Shown: positions 19,564 to 27,968 of the stretch, piece after piece
How the letters are laid out: each line of letters begins with the position of its first letter
How positions within the stretch are numbered: the stretch's first letter is position 1
NCBI RefSeq assembly: GCF_900105305.1
Contig: NZ_LT629765.1
Coordinates: forward strand, 1,860,001-1,924,000
DNA: 64,000 nucleotides
Source of the DNA: Corynebacterium timonense
Lineage (GTDB): Bacteria; Actinomycetota; Actinomycetes; Mycobacteriales; Mycobacteriaceae
Reading direction: 5' to 3'
The notes under the pieces: model-generated
Database searches by the model: none
Told to the model about the DNA's origin: nothing
What the model saw: only the letters and a program-made list of their open reading frames with translations
Translations under genes and position numbers: made by a program

Positions 19564-19840
19564 GTTTATTACCCCAACTTCGAAGTCATCGACGCTCCCT
19601 CAGGCACCGCGAAGCGCGCCGAGCCAGCAGGAAACGTCTCTGGCGAATATGTATCTTTGTCAATCTTGCCACCTTTTTGTTCAGGTGGCAGCGCGGGCGA
19701 CGAAACAGACAACCCCGCCAGCGTCGCTTACGCCATTTCAGTGGACAAGCAGTATGCAGTTCAACTGGGAATGGGCGGAAGGGCGCGCGGGGCGGGGTTG
19801 TGCACGGTATAGTTCTGGTTCTCTCGTCGCCGCTACCGAA

Positions 19841-20308
19841 CTACCAGCGGTAGTGAGCGAAGGCGCGGTTGGCCTCGGCCATCTTGTGGGTGTCCTCGCG
19901 GCGCTTGACGGAGGCGCCGAGACCGTTGGACGCGTCCAGGATCTCGTTGGCGAGGCGCTCAATCATGGTGTTCTCGCGGCGCTGACGGGTGAAGGTCACC
20001 ATCCAGCGCAGGGCGAGGGTGTTGGAGCGAGCCGGCTTGACCTCGACCGGGACCTGGTAGGTCGCGCCACCGACGCGGCGGGAGCGGACCTCGAGGTCCG
20101 GGCGGATGTTGCCGAGGGCCTTCTCGAGCGTGCCGACGGGATCCGTGCCGGTCTTCTCGCGGCAGATCTCGAGAGCACCATAGACGATGCGCTCGGCGGT
20201 GGACTTCTTGCCGTCGAGCAGGATCTTGTTGACCAGCTGGGTCACGATCTCGGAGTTGTAGACCGGATCCTTGACGACGGGACGCTTCGGAGCTTGCTGC
20301 TTACGCAT
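19841..20308 (-). CDS. rpsG: 30S ribosomal protein S7
   Basis: 155 residues: [39 protein letters not shown] and [12 protein letters not shown] are typical. S7 nucleates assembly of the 30S head. Six bases separate it from rpsL. Confidence 0.98.
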   Translation of the reverse strand: MRKQQAPKRPVVKDPVYNSEIVTQLVNKILLDGKKSTAERIVYGALEICREKTGTDPVGTLEKALGNIRPDLEVRSRRVGGATYQVPVEVKPARSNTLALRWMVTFTRQRRENTMIERLANEILDASNGLGASVKRREDTHKMAEANRAFAHYRW

Positions 20309-20314
20309 GAGTGA

Positions 20315-20686
20315 TTACTGTCCCTTCTTCGCGCCGTAACGGGAACGTGCCTGCTTGCGGTCCTTGACGCCCTGGGTGTCCAGCGCGCCGCGGATGATCT
20401 TGTAGCGCACACCCGGCAGGTCCTTCACACGGCCGCCGCGCACGAGCACCATGGAGTGCTCCTGCAGGTTGTGGCCCTCACCCGGGATGTAGGCGGAGAC
20501 CTCGATGCCGGAGGTCAGGCGCACACGGGCGACCTTACGCAGAGCGGAGTTCGGCTTCTTCGGGGTGGTGGTGTACACGCGGGTGCACACACCGCGGCGC
20601 TGCGGCGAGCCCTTCAGGGCGGCCGTAGCAACCTTGCCACGCTTGTCGTGGCGGCCCTTGCGGACCAGCTGCTGAATAGTAGGCAT
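20315..20686 (-). CDS. rpsL: 30S ribosomal protein S12
   Basis: 123 residues from ATG 20686 ([15 protein letters not shown]). The decoding-centre segments [12 protein letters not shown] and [15 protein letters not shown] carry the wild-type lysines in the streptomycin-resistance positions (PKKPNS; the PGVRYK region), so no classical rpsL resistance change is seen. The frame is open upstream, but homology and codon use begin at this ATG. Confidence 0.98.
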   Translation of the reverse strand: MPTIQQLVRKGRHDKRGKVATAALKGSPQRRGVCTRVYTTTPKKPNSALRKVARVRLTSGIEVSAYIPGEGHNLQEHSMVLVRGGRVKDLPGVRYKIIRGALDTQGVKDRKQARSRYGAKKGQ

Positions 20687-21031
20687 ACCAACGCTTTCTT
20701 GTCGTGTTGTGGGTTCCCCGCCGCAATGCGCCCGAAGGCAGGCCCGGTAAACATGCAAAAATGGGGGCTCTTCTTCGGGGCCCTACCGCGTGCATGAACC
20801 GCCGTGCCGCCCAGCGAGGGAACGTCAGGGAGTTCGATATTTTCCTACCCGCTAGATCCTCCAGCGGTGGAATCAGAGTTCAAACTACAGGCTGCGGGCA
20901 CGCGAACGCAAATTGCTTTTCCGCTTTCACCCAGCCCACGCGGTCGTTGCCGCGTGCCCGCCGGGCGGGGCTCGGCGCGCAGCGCCAGCCACCACCTCCC
21001 TTGACCTGCCCGCCCGGTGTATTATCGGGGT
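20687..21031. other. Divergent region between rpsL and the DUF1707 gene
   Basis: 345 bases without a gene. It holds the str operon promoter and leader on the minus strand (no clear -10/-35 pair identified; a small GGGGCTC/GGGCCC-type hairpin lies at about 20764-20785) and, at the other end, TTGACC and TATTAT in front of the DUF1707 gene. Confidence 0.5.
21020..21025 (+). promoter_or_regulatory. -10 box of leaderless DUF1707 gene
   Basis: TATTAT ends 6 bases before the ATG at 21032, placing transcription start at or beside the start codon. A TTGACC lies 13 bases upstream of the box, closer than the usual 16-18. Confidence 0.55.
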
Positions 21032-21664
21032 ATGAACACCCCGACTCCACCCGAGCCGCCCCGCCTTCGCGCATCCCGCTCCCAGCGTGAGCGCGCTGCG
21101 CACGCGCTTTCCGACGCATTGTCCGACGGCCAGATCTCCCTCAGCGAGTTTGACGCGCGCTGCGCGCAGGTCTGGGACGCTACCTATTCCGATGAACTCG
21201 ATACCCTGACCGCCGACCTCTCCCCCGTCGGCGAAACCCCCGGCGTCGTCTCTCATACGGCCCCCTGGTCGCAGGGGGCGAGCGCCCGCGTCGACCCCTC
21301 CGCCAACGGTTCTGCGCTCACGGTGTCCGTCTTCGGCGCCACCGATCGCCGCGGCAGCTGGGCCATCAGCCCCCAGCACCTGAGCATCACCGTCTTCAGC
21401 GGCAACGACCTCGACCTGCGCCACGCCGTGCTGGAGTCTCCCGACATCACGATCACGTGCGTGGCCATCTTCGGCGGTATCGACATCATCGTCCCCGAGG
21501 ACGCGAAAGTGATCACCGAGGGCGTCGGCATCTTCGGCGGGTTCGGCGACTCGGCGCGCACGCCCGTGCCGCCCCGCGCTGATGCGCCCGTGATCCGCGT
21601 CCGCGGTCTCGCCGCCTTTGGTGGAGTCGATATCGTCCGAAAGCCCGGCGGCAGCGGCGCCTAA
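21032..21664 (+). CDS. DUF1707 (SHOCT-like) protein with LiaF-like C-terminal domain
   Basis: 210 residues. Residues 8-60 are a DUF1707 domain (RASRSQRERAAHALSDALSD, then LSEFDARCAQVWDATYSDEL); residues 85-205 are a LiaF/cell-wall-response domain with repeated FGG motifs (AIFGGIDIIVP, GIFGGFGD, AAFGGVDIVRKP). Proteins of this kind are linked to envelope stress sensing; its exact role is unknown. The gene is apparently leaderless. A shattered second copy lies at 25144-25374 plus 28740-28937. Confidence 0.85.
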   Translation: MNTPTPPEPPRLRASRSQRERAAHALSDALSDGQISLSEFDARCAQVWDATYSDELDTLTADLSPVGETPGVVSHTAPWSQGASARVDPSANGSALTVSVFGATDRRGSWAISPQHLSITVFSGNDLDLRHAVLESPDITITCVAIFGGIDIIVPEDAKVITEGVGIFGGFGDSARTPVPPRADAPVIRVRGLAAFGGVDIVRKPGGSGA

Positions 21665-21690
21665 TCCCCCGGCGCCCCGCTCGAGCCTCC

Positions 21691-23331
21691 TCAGCCGAAG
21701 GTCAGCGAGTACATGCTCACGCCCTCGCTGGCATGGATACGCAGGATGCCGCTCATGGGGTCGGCGGCTTTGTACAGGTCGAGCGTCCCGTCGGTCACGC
21801 TCATCGTTTTCTGCGTGCCGTTTGGGTAATCGACGGTGACGTCGCCGGAGCCCGACACGACGAGCTGCACCCACGCTGCGTAGACGTTGACCTCCATGTG
21901 CCCACCGAGGGAACGGATGGATTCCGGCCCAAGCTCCCAGCGCCCGGACAACGCGTAGCGCCCCGCCCCCGGCGCGGCCTGCGCACCGAAATCGTGCTCG
22001 CCGGGGGTATAGCCGGCGTTGTCCGCGAACCTGGCCCGGTCTGTCCCCAGGTAGGTTTCGCGGTTGCGCCCCTCAGTGCCGATGGGCGCGGCATCGCCTT
22101 CGACCGGCGCGGGGAGCTCGACGTCGGGGTTCGCCTGAACCAGCAGCTGCCGAATCAGCTGTTCGGTCTCCGCGTACGAGCCCTCGCCCTCGACAATGCT
22201 GCGCACGTTGCCGGCGGCGTCGACAAGATAGCGGGCCGGCCAGTACCGGTTGTTGTAGGCGCGCCACGTGTCAAAATTGTTGTCTTGGGCGACGGGGTAG
22301 CGGATGCCCTCGCGCTGCACCGCGCTGCGCAGGTTGTTCAGGTCGTGCTCGAAGCCGTACTCCGGGGAGTGCACGCCAACGACTTGGAGGCCGGCGTCGC
22401 GGTAGGCGTCGTAAAGCGCCGTGATGTGCTCGCCGGCGCGCTGGCAGTTGATGCACGCGTACGCCCAGAAGTCGACGAGGGTGACGGGCGCGGCCGCGGG
22501 GGTGACGGGGTCGCTGGTGTTGATCCAGTTCTCCAGCCCGGCGAACTCGGGCACCGGCCCGCAGTCGTGGAGCTGGCCGGCGTCGAGGCCGCGGCATTCG
22601 TCGAGCGTGCCACCCGACGGTCGCACCTTCGACAGTGCCTCGTCGACCGCGCTGCTGTCGTTAAAGCTCCGGGCGAGCCCCGCAGTCCAGTCCGGGAGCG
22701 CTCGCTGAATCGCCGCCGGCGCCCGCAGAGCGAGCGCAAGCGTAAAGACCAGGATCACCACACCGATGGCGCGGCGGTGGCGCTGCACCAGATCGACCCT
22801 GTCGCCGATCGCGCTGCCCGCGAGCGCGAAGAAGAACAGCGGCACAGCGGAACCCGCCGCGAAGGCGAGGGTGAGCACGACCGTGTTCCACCCGATCTCG
22901 CCGGTGCTTCCCGCCACGGTCACGGCGGCGAGAATGGGCCCCGCGCAGGGCACGTAGACCGCGCCGAGGGCGAGGCCGATGAGAAAACCGCCCCTGCCGC
23001 GCGCCTTGTCCTGCAGGATGGTGGGGCGCGGGAGGGCGTCGAAAGGCTTTTGGATCCACTCGCCCGCCTGCGGGACGATCATGCCGACGCCGACGAGCGC
23101 GAGCATGAGGATGCCCGCCCAATGCAGCACCGACTGCGGCAGGCCAAGGATGCCAAGCAAGAGAGTGCCCAGCAGCGCGATGCTGGCGAAGCTCAGCACC
23201 ATTCCCGCGATGACCAGGGCGGGCCTCCTGCCGACGCTGACGCTGAGTACCACCGGCAGAACCGGCAGGATGCAGGGCGATAGCCCCGTGATTACTCCCC
23301 CGATGAACCCCACGACCGCTATGCCAAGCAT
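21691..23331 (-). CDS. dipZ: DipZ: CcdA-type membrane domain fused to thioredoxin domain
   Basis: 546 residues. Residues 1-205 are a CcdA/DsbD-beta electron-carrying membrane domain with its two key cysteines (SPCILPV, Cys20; VPCAGP, Cys129). Residues 270-410 are an extracytoplasmic thioredoxin domain with active site CINC (Cys293, Cys296). The last 115 residues are the beta-rich domain seen in mycobacterial DipZ. It moves reducing power across the membrane to exported proteins. ATG 23331 follows AAGGACGG; an upstream in-frame GTG would place the ribosome site inside the gene. It is divergent from the lipoprotein, with a SigK-like promoter upstream. Confidence 0.9.
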   Translation of the reverse strand: MLGIAVVGFIGGVITGLSPCILPVLPVVLSVSVGRRPALVIAGMVLSFASIALLGTLLLGILGLPQSVLHWAGILMLALVGVGMIVPQAGEWIQKPFDALPRPTILQDKARGRGGFLIGLALGAVYVPCAGPILAAVTVAGSTGEIGWNTVVLTLAFAAGSAVPLFFFALAGSAIGDRVDLVQRHRRAIGVVILVFTLALALRAPAAIQRALPDWTAGLARSFNDSSAVDEALSKVRPSGGTLDECRGLDAGQLHDCGPVPEFAGLENWINTSDPVTPAAAPVTLVDFWAYACINCQRAGEHITALYDAYRDAGLQVVGVHSPEYGFEHDLNNLRSAVQREGIRYPVAQDNNFDTWRAYNNRYWPARYLVDAAGNVRSIVEGEGSYAETEQLIRQLLVQANPDVELPAPVEGDAAPIGTEGRNRETYLGTDRARFADNAGYTPGEHDFGAQAAPGAGRYALSGRWELGPESIRSLGGHMEVNVYAAWVQLVVSGSGDVTVDYPNGTQKTMSVTDGTLDLYKAADPMSGILRIHASEGVSMYSLTFG

Positions 23332-23396
23332 GCTTTCCGTCCTTTCCACATGTGCAGCAGACCCCGGAAAGACACTCCGGGGCGTTTACAGGGAAG

Positions 23397-23423
23397 TACG
23401 GAGGCCCACCGGTTCCCGGATTG
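23397..23423 (-). promoter_or_regulatory. Putative SigK-type promoter of dipZ
   Basis: Minus strand: CAATCC, 16 bases, CCGTAC. The same layout occurs back-to-back on the other strand 24 bases away. Mycobacterial SigK promoters are close to CCATCC-N16/17-CCGAAT, so the match is to a related but not identical form. Confidence 0.55.
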
Positions 23424-23447
23424 CCGGAAAGATTTTTTTCCGTCGTC

Positions 23448-23475
23448 CAATCCACCCCGCCCCCCGGCTCCGTAG
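23448..23475 (+). promoter_or_regulatory. Putative SigK-type promoter of the lipoprotein gene
   Basis: Plus strand: CAATCC, 16 bases, CCGTAG, about 58 bases before the lipoprotein ATG, which has a GAGGAG ribosome site. It mirrors the dipZ promoter in both boxes and spacing. Confidence 0.55.
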
Positions 23476-23532
23476 GTACGTATAGAGGGCCTCGCCCGAG
23501 GCTCTCACCACCTACAACCGTGAGGAGACGAC

Positions 23533-23784
23533 ATGTTCACCCCTAACGCACGCCTTGTGTCCGCCGCCGCTGCTGTCCTGCTCGCTTCCGCGGGGCTCGT
23601 CGCCTGCAACGACACCGACGCCCCGGAAAGCTCGACGATGTCGCCGCAGTCCTCCACGTCGGATTCCATGATGTCCAGCGAGATGATGGAACCCTCGGAT
23701 TCCATGATGTCCAGCGAGGCAATGGAACCCTCGGACGCCATGATGTCCAGCGAGGCAATGGAACCCGCCGCGCCGTCGAAGTAG
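23533..23784 (+). CDS. Small lipoprotein with Met/Ser dodecapeptide repeats
   Basis: 83 residues. A signal peptide ends in the lipobox LVAC (Cys25), so the mature part is lipid-anchored outside the membrane. Residues 43-78 are three tandem 12-residue units, SDSMMSSEMMEP, SDSMMSSEAMEP and SDAMMSSEAMEP, and the chain ends five residues later. In mycobacteria the SigK-DipZ locus encodes MPT83, a lipoprotein with a similar start and linker but then a fasciclin (FAS1) domain; here no FAS1 domain follows. The methionines could serve as oxidation sinks or copper ligands (inference). Confidence 0.8.
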   Translation: MFTPNARLVSAAAAVLLASAGLVACNDTDAPESSTMSPQSSTSDSMMSSEMMEPSDSMMSSEAMEPSDAMMSSEAMEPAAPSK

Positions 23785-23817
23785 GGCCGAGTAGCGGGGC
23801 GCTCATGCGCAGGGTGC

Positions 23818-23823
23818 TAGATT
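23818..23823 (+). promoter_or_regulatory. -10 box before sigK
   Basis: TAGATT lies 8 bases before GTG 23832, which supports that codon as the start of a leaderless sigK mRNA rather than the in-frame ATG at 23805, which would place the box inside the gene. Confidence 0.45.
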
Positions 23824-23831
23824 CTTCCCCC

Positions 23832-24398
23832 GTGGACACCAGTCGGGGCACGGCCGACATCGATCGGCTCATGGACGAGGTCGCTCGCGGCGACGAAGCA
23901 GCCTTCGGCATGCTGTACGACGCCCTCGCGCCCCGCGTCCTCGGCCTCGCCACCCACATCCTGCGCGACCGCGGACACGCCGAAGAGGTCACGCAGGAGG
24001 TGTTCGTCGAACTGTGGCATGGCGCCCACAAGTTCGACGCGTCGCGCGGCAGCGCCACCTCCTGGGTGCTGCGGCTGGCCAAGCTCCGCGCGATCGACCG
24101 GCTGCGCAGCTGGCGCAGCGCCCAGGCGCGCGACCAGCACGATTTCCTCCGCCAGATCACCACGTGGGTTGCCGCGGAGGTGGAGGCCGAGGAGCACCTA
24201 GAATCGCAAGAGTTGCAGGCGCTCGTCGACTCGATCGGCGAGCCCCACCGAAGCGCGCTCATGCTCGCCTACTACGGCGACATGTCGCACGCAGAAATCG
24301 CCGAGGCGACCGGGGTCGCCCTCGGCACCGCAAAGACCCGTATCCGCGACGGCCTGAAGAAGCTGCGCGACGCTGTGAGCCTGAAGGGAGGGTTCTGA
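23832..24398 (+). CDS. sigK: ECF sigma factor SigK
   Basis: 188 residues from GTG 23832. Region 2 (MLYDALAPRVLGLATHILRD, then AEEVTQEVFVELW and LRLAKLRAIDRLRSWR) and region 4 (LAYYGDMSHAEIAEATGVAL, KTRIRDGLKKLR) are complete. Its neighbours, an RskA-type anti-sigma factor (overlapping TGATG), DipZ and a lipoprotein, match the mycobacterial SigK locus. It should direct RNA polymerase to the two CAATCC-N16-CCGTA promoters nearby. ATG 23805 is the alternative start. Confidence 0.88.
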   Translation: MDTSRGTADIDRLMDEVARGDEAAFGMLYDALAPRVLGLATHILRDRGHAEEVTQEVFVELWHGAHKFDASRGSATSWVLRLAKLRAIDRLRSWRSAQARDQHDFLRQITTWVAAEVEAEEHLESQELQALVDSIGEPHRSALMLAYYGDMSHAEIAEATGVALGTAKTRIRDGLKKLRDAVSLKGGF

Positions 24399-25012
24399 TG
24401 GAGGAGCACGAACGCCGCCAGCTTGACGACGCCATGCTGCACGCCCCCACCCCCATCACTCCGCCCGAGGACATGAAGGCCGCCATCTTTGAGCGCATCC
24501 GGGACACACCCCAGCCGGCCAGCATGGACAGTGCGCGGCGGAGGCGGGGCGTCGCCACGCGTGCTGCCGCTGTTGCCGCGTCGGTCGTGTTGCTTGCGGG
24601 CGGCGGCTTCGTGGTCACCCAGCGCCTCGTGCCCCCCGCGTCCGATTCTGTGGCCGACGGCCCCGACGGCGCAGCCCAGATGCACGCCATCATGGAGGCG
24701 CCGGACCTGCGCACCGCGGACGCGCGGGCGATGGGGGCGCGCCTGAGCATCGTGGTCAGCACGGACATGGGCAAAGGCGGCGCGATGGTCGACGGGCAAC
24801 CCGAGCTCGGCGACGGCATGGGCGCGCAGGTGTGGGCCGTGATGGCCGACGGCTCCACGAAGTCCGCCGGCGTCATCGGGCAAGAGCCGCACGAGGACGT
24901 GTGGATGCCGCTGCCGGGCGAGACGATGTCGGTGATGATCACGGAGGAGCCCGCGGCGGGCATGCCGCAGCCGACGGGCCGAGTGCTCGCCACGGTGGAC
25001 GTTCGCCGTTAG
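24398..25012 (+). CDS. rskA: Anti-sigma-K factor RskA
   Basis: 204 residues: a short cytoplasmic N-terminal part (EEHERRQLDDAMLHAPTPIT), one transmembrane segment at about 52-72 (RAAAVAASVVLLAGGGFVV) and an extracytoplasmic RskA C-terminal domain (GAQVWAVMADGSTKSAGVIG, LPGETMSVMITEEPAAGMP). It should hold SigK at the membrane until cleaved or inactivated by an envelope signal, perhaps redox through DipZ. The start overlaps the sigK stop. Confidence 0.88.
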   Translation: MEEHERRQLDDAMLHAPTPITPPEDMKAAIFERIRDTPQPASMDSARRRRGVATRAAAVAASVVLLAGGGFVVTQRLVPPASDSVADGPDGAAQMHAIMEAPDLRTADARAMGARLSIVVSTDMGKGGAMVDGQPELGDGMGAQVWAVMADGSTKSAGVIGQEPHEDVWMPLPGETMSVMITEEPAAGMPQPTGRVLATVDVRR

Positions 25013-25077
25013 GGGATTGCCCCGTCACCGGCGCGGTGAGAACTGAAGCCCCGCTTCTGCGAGGTATCCGTGCTTGT

Positions 25078-25101
25078 CAACCACCCCCGGCCCGTGGTTG
25101 T
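25078..25101 (+). terminator. Hairpin after rskA
   Basis: CAACCAC and GTGGTTG form a 7-bp stem around a 9-base GC-rich loop, about 65 bases after the rskA stop. No T-run follows, so termination is uncertain. Confidence 0.35.
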
Positions 25102-25143
25102 GAAGCCGCGCAGGCACACCCCGCTCCTACCTTTGCGTTTATG

Positions 25144-25374
25144 ATACGGGCAGGACCGAGCAGCCCCGCCCCGCGCCTCCCTCGCCCAGCGCGAACACGC
25201 CGCCAGCACGCTTTCCGACGCCCTTTCCGACGGCGAGATCACTATCCGCGAATTCGACGAACGCTCCGCCGCCGTCTGGAAGGCAACCTTCTCCGACGAG
25301 CTCGAGCCCCTCACTGCGGACCTCGCCCCGGTCGACGCCCCATCACACCTCAGACAGGAGAACTACTGTGACTA
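25144..25374 (+). pseudogene. 5' remnant of a second DUF1707 gene
   Basis: The frame from about 25157 reads PPRASLAQREHAASTLSDAL, then DGEITIREFDERSAAVW and KATFSDELEPLTADLAPV, closely matching residues 8-65 of the intact DUF1707 protein at 21032. The start region is damaged: TATGAT lies 6 bases before AGG where the intact gene has TATTAT then ATG, and the reading frame shifts within the next 12 codons. Homology stops at about 25339; beyond it the sequence is the ABC cassette. The 3' part is at 28740-28937. Confidence 0.8.
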
Positions 25375-25973
25375 GTTCAAATACTGCCGGATCCAAGTCG
25401 GCTGCTCTCCGCAATCCAACCGACAGCTACTTCGCGGTCTGCGATGCCGCGGAGGAGGTGTCCCGAAAAACCCGCCTGCCGCTCACCCATGCGGATAGAT
25501 CCGCGTGGGTGATCCTCGGGCTTAGTCACCTCTATGCGGCCCTTAACACCCGCCAAGTCGCAGAAGAATCGATGCGGCGACTGCCTAGCGATGTCGCGGC
25601 TACCGCAGAAAGCGGGTCATCCAGCATTTTTCTCTTCGGTACTGCCGCCGGTCTGGTCTTTTCAGCGATAGTTTTCACGCTCGTTCGTTGCACTGAGTGT
25701 ACTTCGCACGTTGGGACGCTTTGCCGCGGAAGGCAGCGACCAGACCGGTGTTTTCCAGGCTCTCTCTAGCACAGTAAGTGTTGCCTTATAGCTCCACTCG
25801 CGCTACGACTCATTCCCGGTGGCGATGGCATGGTCGCGACAGTCTGCGCCGTTCTCGTCGCTGGGACCGTGGCCTACACCACACGCAAACATGTCAAACG
25901 GGCAATTCGCGCCCTCATTCCCGCCGCGGTTGCTCTACTAATCTCAGCGCTCTTTTTTTCACAGCGTGTATAG
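25368..25973 (+). pseudogene. Membrane protein gene of the inserted cassette, apparently frameshifted
   Basis: Starts at GTG 25368 with CAGGAG 7 bases upstream. Frame 1 codes a soluble helical part (YFAVCDAAEEVSRK, LGLSHLYAALNTRQVAEESM) and a helix (SIFLFGTAAGLVFSAIVF), then turns into Cys/Arg-rich text and stops at 25769. The +1 frame over about 25675-25785 reads naturally (SFVALSVLRTLGRFAAEGSD, QTGVFQALSSTVSVAL), after which frame 1 resumes with two more helices (MVATVCAVLVAGTVAYTT; RALIPAAVALLISALFF) to TAG 25971. It therefore looks like one protein of about 200 residues with two compensating frameshifts. I recognise no family. A shorter intact 133-residue product is the alternative. Confidence 0.6.
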
Positions 25974-26043
25974 CCCACTGTTCGCTAGTCTTGGCTCGTA
26001 ATCGTCTTCTCTCCCTGATAGCTGTTTTCTGTAAGGAAAGGTC

Positions 26044-26412
26044 ATGGATTTCAAATACGTTCCCTTCGGCTGGGCACTGGCTGCCATGGCGCTCGTGTAC
26101 CCAGCTTTCGCGTCTTGGCACGAATATGCTGAGGCGGGACTGAGCGAGAAAAGCATGGGTGCTGCTGTGGCTCAGACCGCGATCTTGGTCGTCGCCGCCC
26201 TGTACGCGGCAGTGAGTGAGCGCTCAGCATCGCTGACGTTTTTCCTGGCGATTAGCTTCGCGTTTTCTCTATGGGTACTGGCCTCTTTCGCCGTCGGGGC
26301 CGGGACCCTCCCCACGTATGCAGCGGCTGTCGTATTAACCGGCATCGGCATCTGGGCGGCTTTGGAGATGATGAACCGCAACGCTCAACGTCGCACGACC
26401 TACCTCTCCTAG
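26044..26412 (+). CDS. Four-helix membrane protein of the ABC cassette
   Basis: 122 residues with four hydrophobic segments (WALAAMALVYPAFASW; AAVAQTAILVVAALYAAVSE; FLAISFAFSLWVLASFAVGA; AAAVVLTGIGIWAALEMM). AAGGAAAGG precedes the ATG. No family recognised. It lies between the frameshifted membrane gene and the ABC permease, all in one direction, so it is probably an accessory or immunity-like membrane component of that transporter. Codons are less GC-rich than in neighbouring core genes. Confidence 0.7.
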   Translation: MDFKYVPFGWALAAMALVYPAFASWHEYAEAGLSEKSMGAAVAQTAILVVAALYAAVSERSASLTFFLAISFAFSLWVLASFAVGAGTLPTYAAAVVLTGIGIWAALEMMNRNAQRRTTYLS

Positions 26413-26432
26413 CACGCTTGGGTACTGCCGCC

Positions 26433-27968
26433 TTGTCCTCCACCACAGCATCTCACCACCCTCCCGCGCATGCGAGCCACAGTTGGTCCGGGGCGCGCGT
26501 TGCCCGCACGCTTAAGACCACCGAGTTCATCGACCGGATTGGGATGCCGCTGAACCCAATCGTTCTCATGCACTTTCTTCCCGCCATGTTTGGGGTAGTT
26601 ATCGCGTGTGAGGTATTGGTTTGGGGTTTCGTAGTCAGACGTGCCGCCCCTCAGCTCGCAGCGGACATTCCCACGGTGACCGGCTTCGATGGCGCGGACG
26701 GCACCTATTTCCTTTTTGCGTTTGCCTCGATCCCCGCGCTCATCGACGTCCTTGCCCACGTCACCCGCCTAGCTACCAGCGCACGTCTCGAGCCCGGCCC
26801 CTTCGTCCAGGCGCTCCCGACCTTGAGCGTCTCCACCCGTGACGCTCTAACTGCATTTATCGCCGTTCCACTCGTATGCCGGTGGGCAATCTTTTGGAGT
26901 CCACTCATCGTCGTAGCGGTATTTACTGCCAACAGTTCTGTCTGGCGTTTGAGCGCCGCAGTGCTGTGCTTTTCCATTGCTCTGTACGGAGCGAGCGCTT
27001 ACCGGCGTCTCCTCCTGTTTGTCTGGCTGCCCGTCCCTGCGCCGATGAACTGGTTTGTCGCCGTTCTCATTGTGATCCTTTCAGCGGCGGCGGGCGTAGC
27101 GGCGGGGTCGTCAGTTGCGTCGATAGGCGCGGTCCTTCATGTTGCTGGCGGCGCGCCGACAGAGTTGTCGGTGCCCCTCGCTCCTGTTCTCTTCTTCGTC
27201 ACCCGCCCCGCAGTTGCGTGGACGTTGGCATTGCTCGCACTTGCAGCAGGCGTAATCTTCCTCTTATTCACCCGCCGATTGATTCTGACGGCGCCGCGGC
27301 TGTATAGCCATCGGGTGCCACGGGTGAAAGCACTAGTTAGTCTGCGCGCTCCGGGGGCCACTGCCGGGCAGCTTGATAGGCTTCTGTTCCCAGTTGTCGG
27401 GGAACAATGGGTGCGGATCATGTGGACTCGGCCGTCCACAATTGCCGCATGCTTCGCGTTGTCTGCGGCAGCCGGGCTTACGCTCACAAGCACCGGGCCG
27501 TTGCCTGAGGCTCTGTCCGTTTTCGTAGTCGTGCCCGCGCTTACCGCTCCCCTAGCCGAACATTTCCGGTCCGTTGACCCGCGGGAAAATCTGCTTCGGT
27601 ACCGCTTTCATGCTGAGATGAGCTGTACCGCGGAAACGTGGATAGTTTTTCGGCTGTTCATGGCGATCGCGTTAGGGCTGCTTCCATTGCTCGTCAGCTC
27701 GGCGCTGTGGCTTGTTGCCTCGGATACCTCCCCCGCCATCGCATTCGGCCCGCTCTTCGCATTCGTGTCTGTGAGGTCCTTTTTCGCCTTTTCGCCCGCA
27801 GGTAAAGGAGCTTTGTTGACCCTGATGCTTCTGTGTGAACTGGGAACTTCCTACGCGCTGGGTTTCATCACTTTATGGTCCGCGGTGGCCGGGTGGTGCG
27901 TTCTTGCGTGTGTCTTCACCACAGCAACCTTCGTCACTCGCTCCCGGCTCAGCACGGTGAAACTATGA
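26433..27968 (+). CDS. Large ABC-transporter permease-like membrane protein
   Basis: 511 residues if started at TTG 26433; an ATG at 26544 would give 474. About twelve hydrophobic segments (for example LMHFLPAMFGVVIACEVLVW, WAIFWSPLIVVAVFTANSS, WFVAVLIVILSAAAGVAAGS, VAWTLALLALAAGVIFLLF) with little soluble sequence. It has no recognised motif, but its stop overlaps the next gene, an ABC ATPase, by four bases (ATGA), the usual arrangement of permease and ATPase. Substrate unknown; similar layouts occur in peptide export or peptide resistance loci. Confidence 0.75.
   Translation: MSSTTASHHPPAHASHSWSGARVARTLKTTEFIDRIGMPLNPIVLMHFLPAMFGVVIACEVLVWGFVVRRAAPQLAADIPTVTGFDGADGTYFLFAFASIPALIDVLAHVTRLATSARLEPGPFVQALPTLSVSTRDALTAFIAVPLVCRWAIFWSPLIVVAVFTANSSVWRLSAAVLCFSIALYGASAYRRLLLFVWLPVPAPMNWFVAVLIVILSAAAGVAAGSSVASIGAVLHVAGGAPTELSVPLAPVLFFVTRPAVAWTLALLALAAGVIFLLFTRRLILTAPRLYSHRVPRVKALVSLRAPGATAGQLDRLLFPVVGEQWVRIMWTRPSTIAACFALSAAAGLTLTSTGPLPEALSVFVVVPALTAPLAEHFRSVDPRENLLRYRFHAEMSCTAETWIVFRLFMAIALGLLPLLVSSALWLVASDTSPAIAFGPLFAFVSVRSFFAFSPAGKGALLTLMLLCELGTSYALGFITLWSAVAGWCVLACVFTTATFVTRSRLSTVKL

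Noticed and set aside
17809..19812. A 667-codon plus-strand frame opposite fusA
   Set aside because: Antisense to EF-G; no homology and no promoter or ribosome site.
20315..20686. Streptomycin-resistance change in rpsL
   Set aside because: The PKKPNS and GVRYK segments are wild type.
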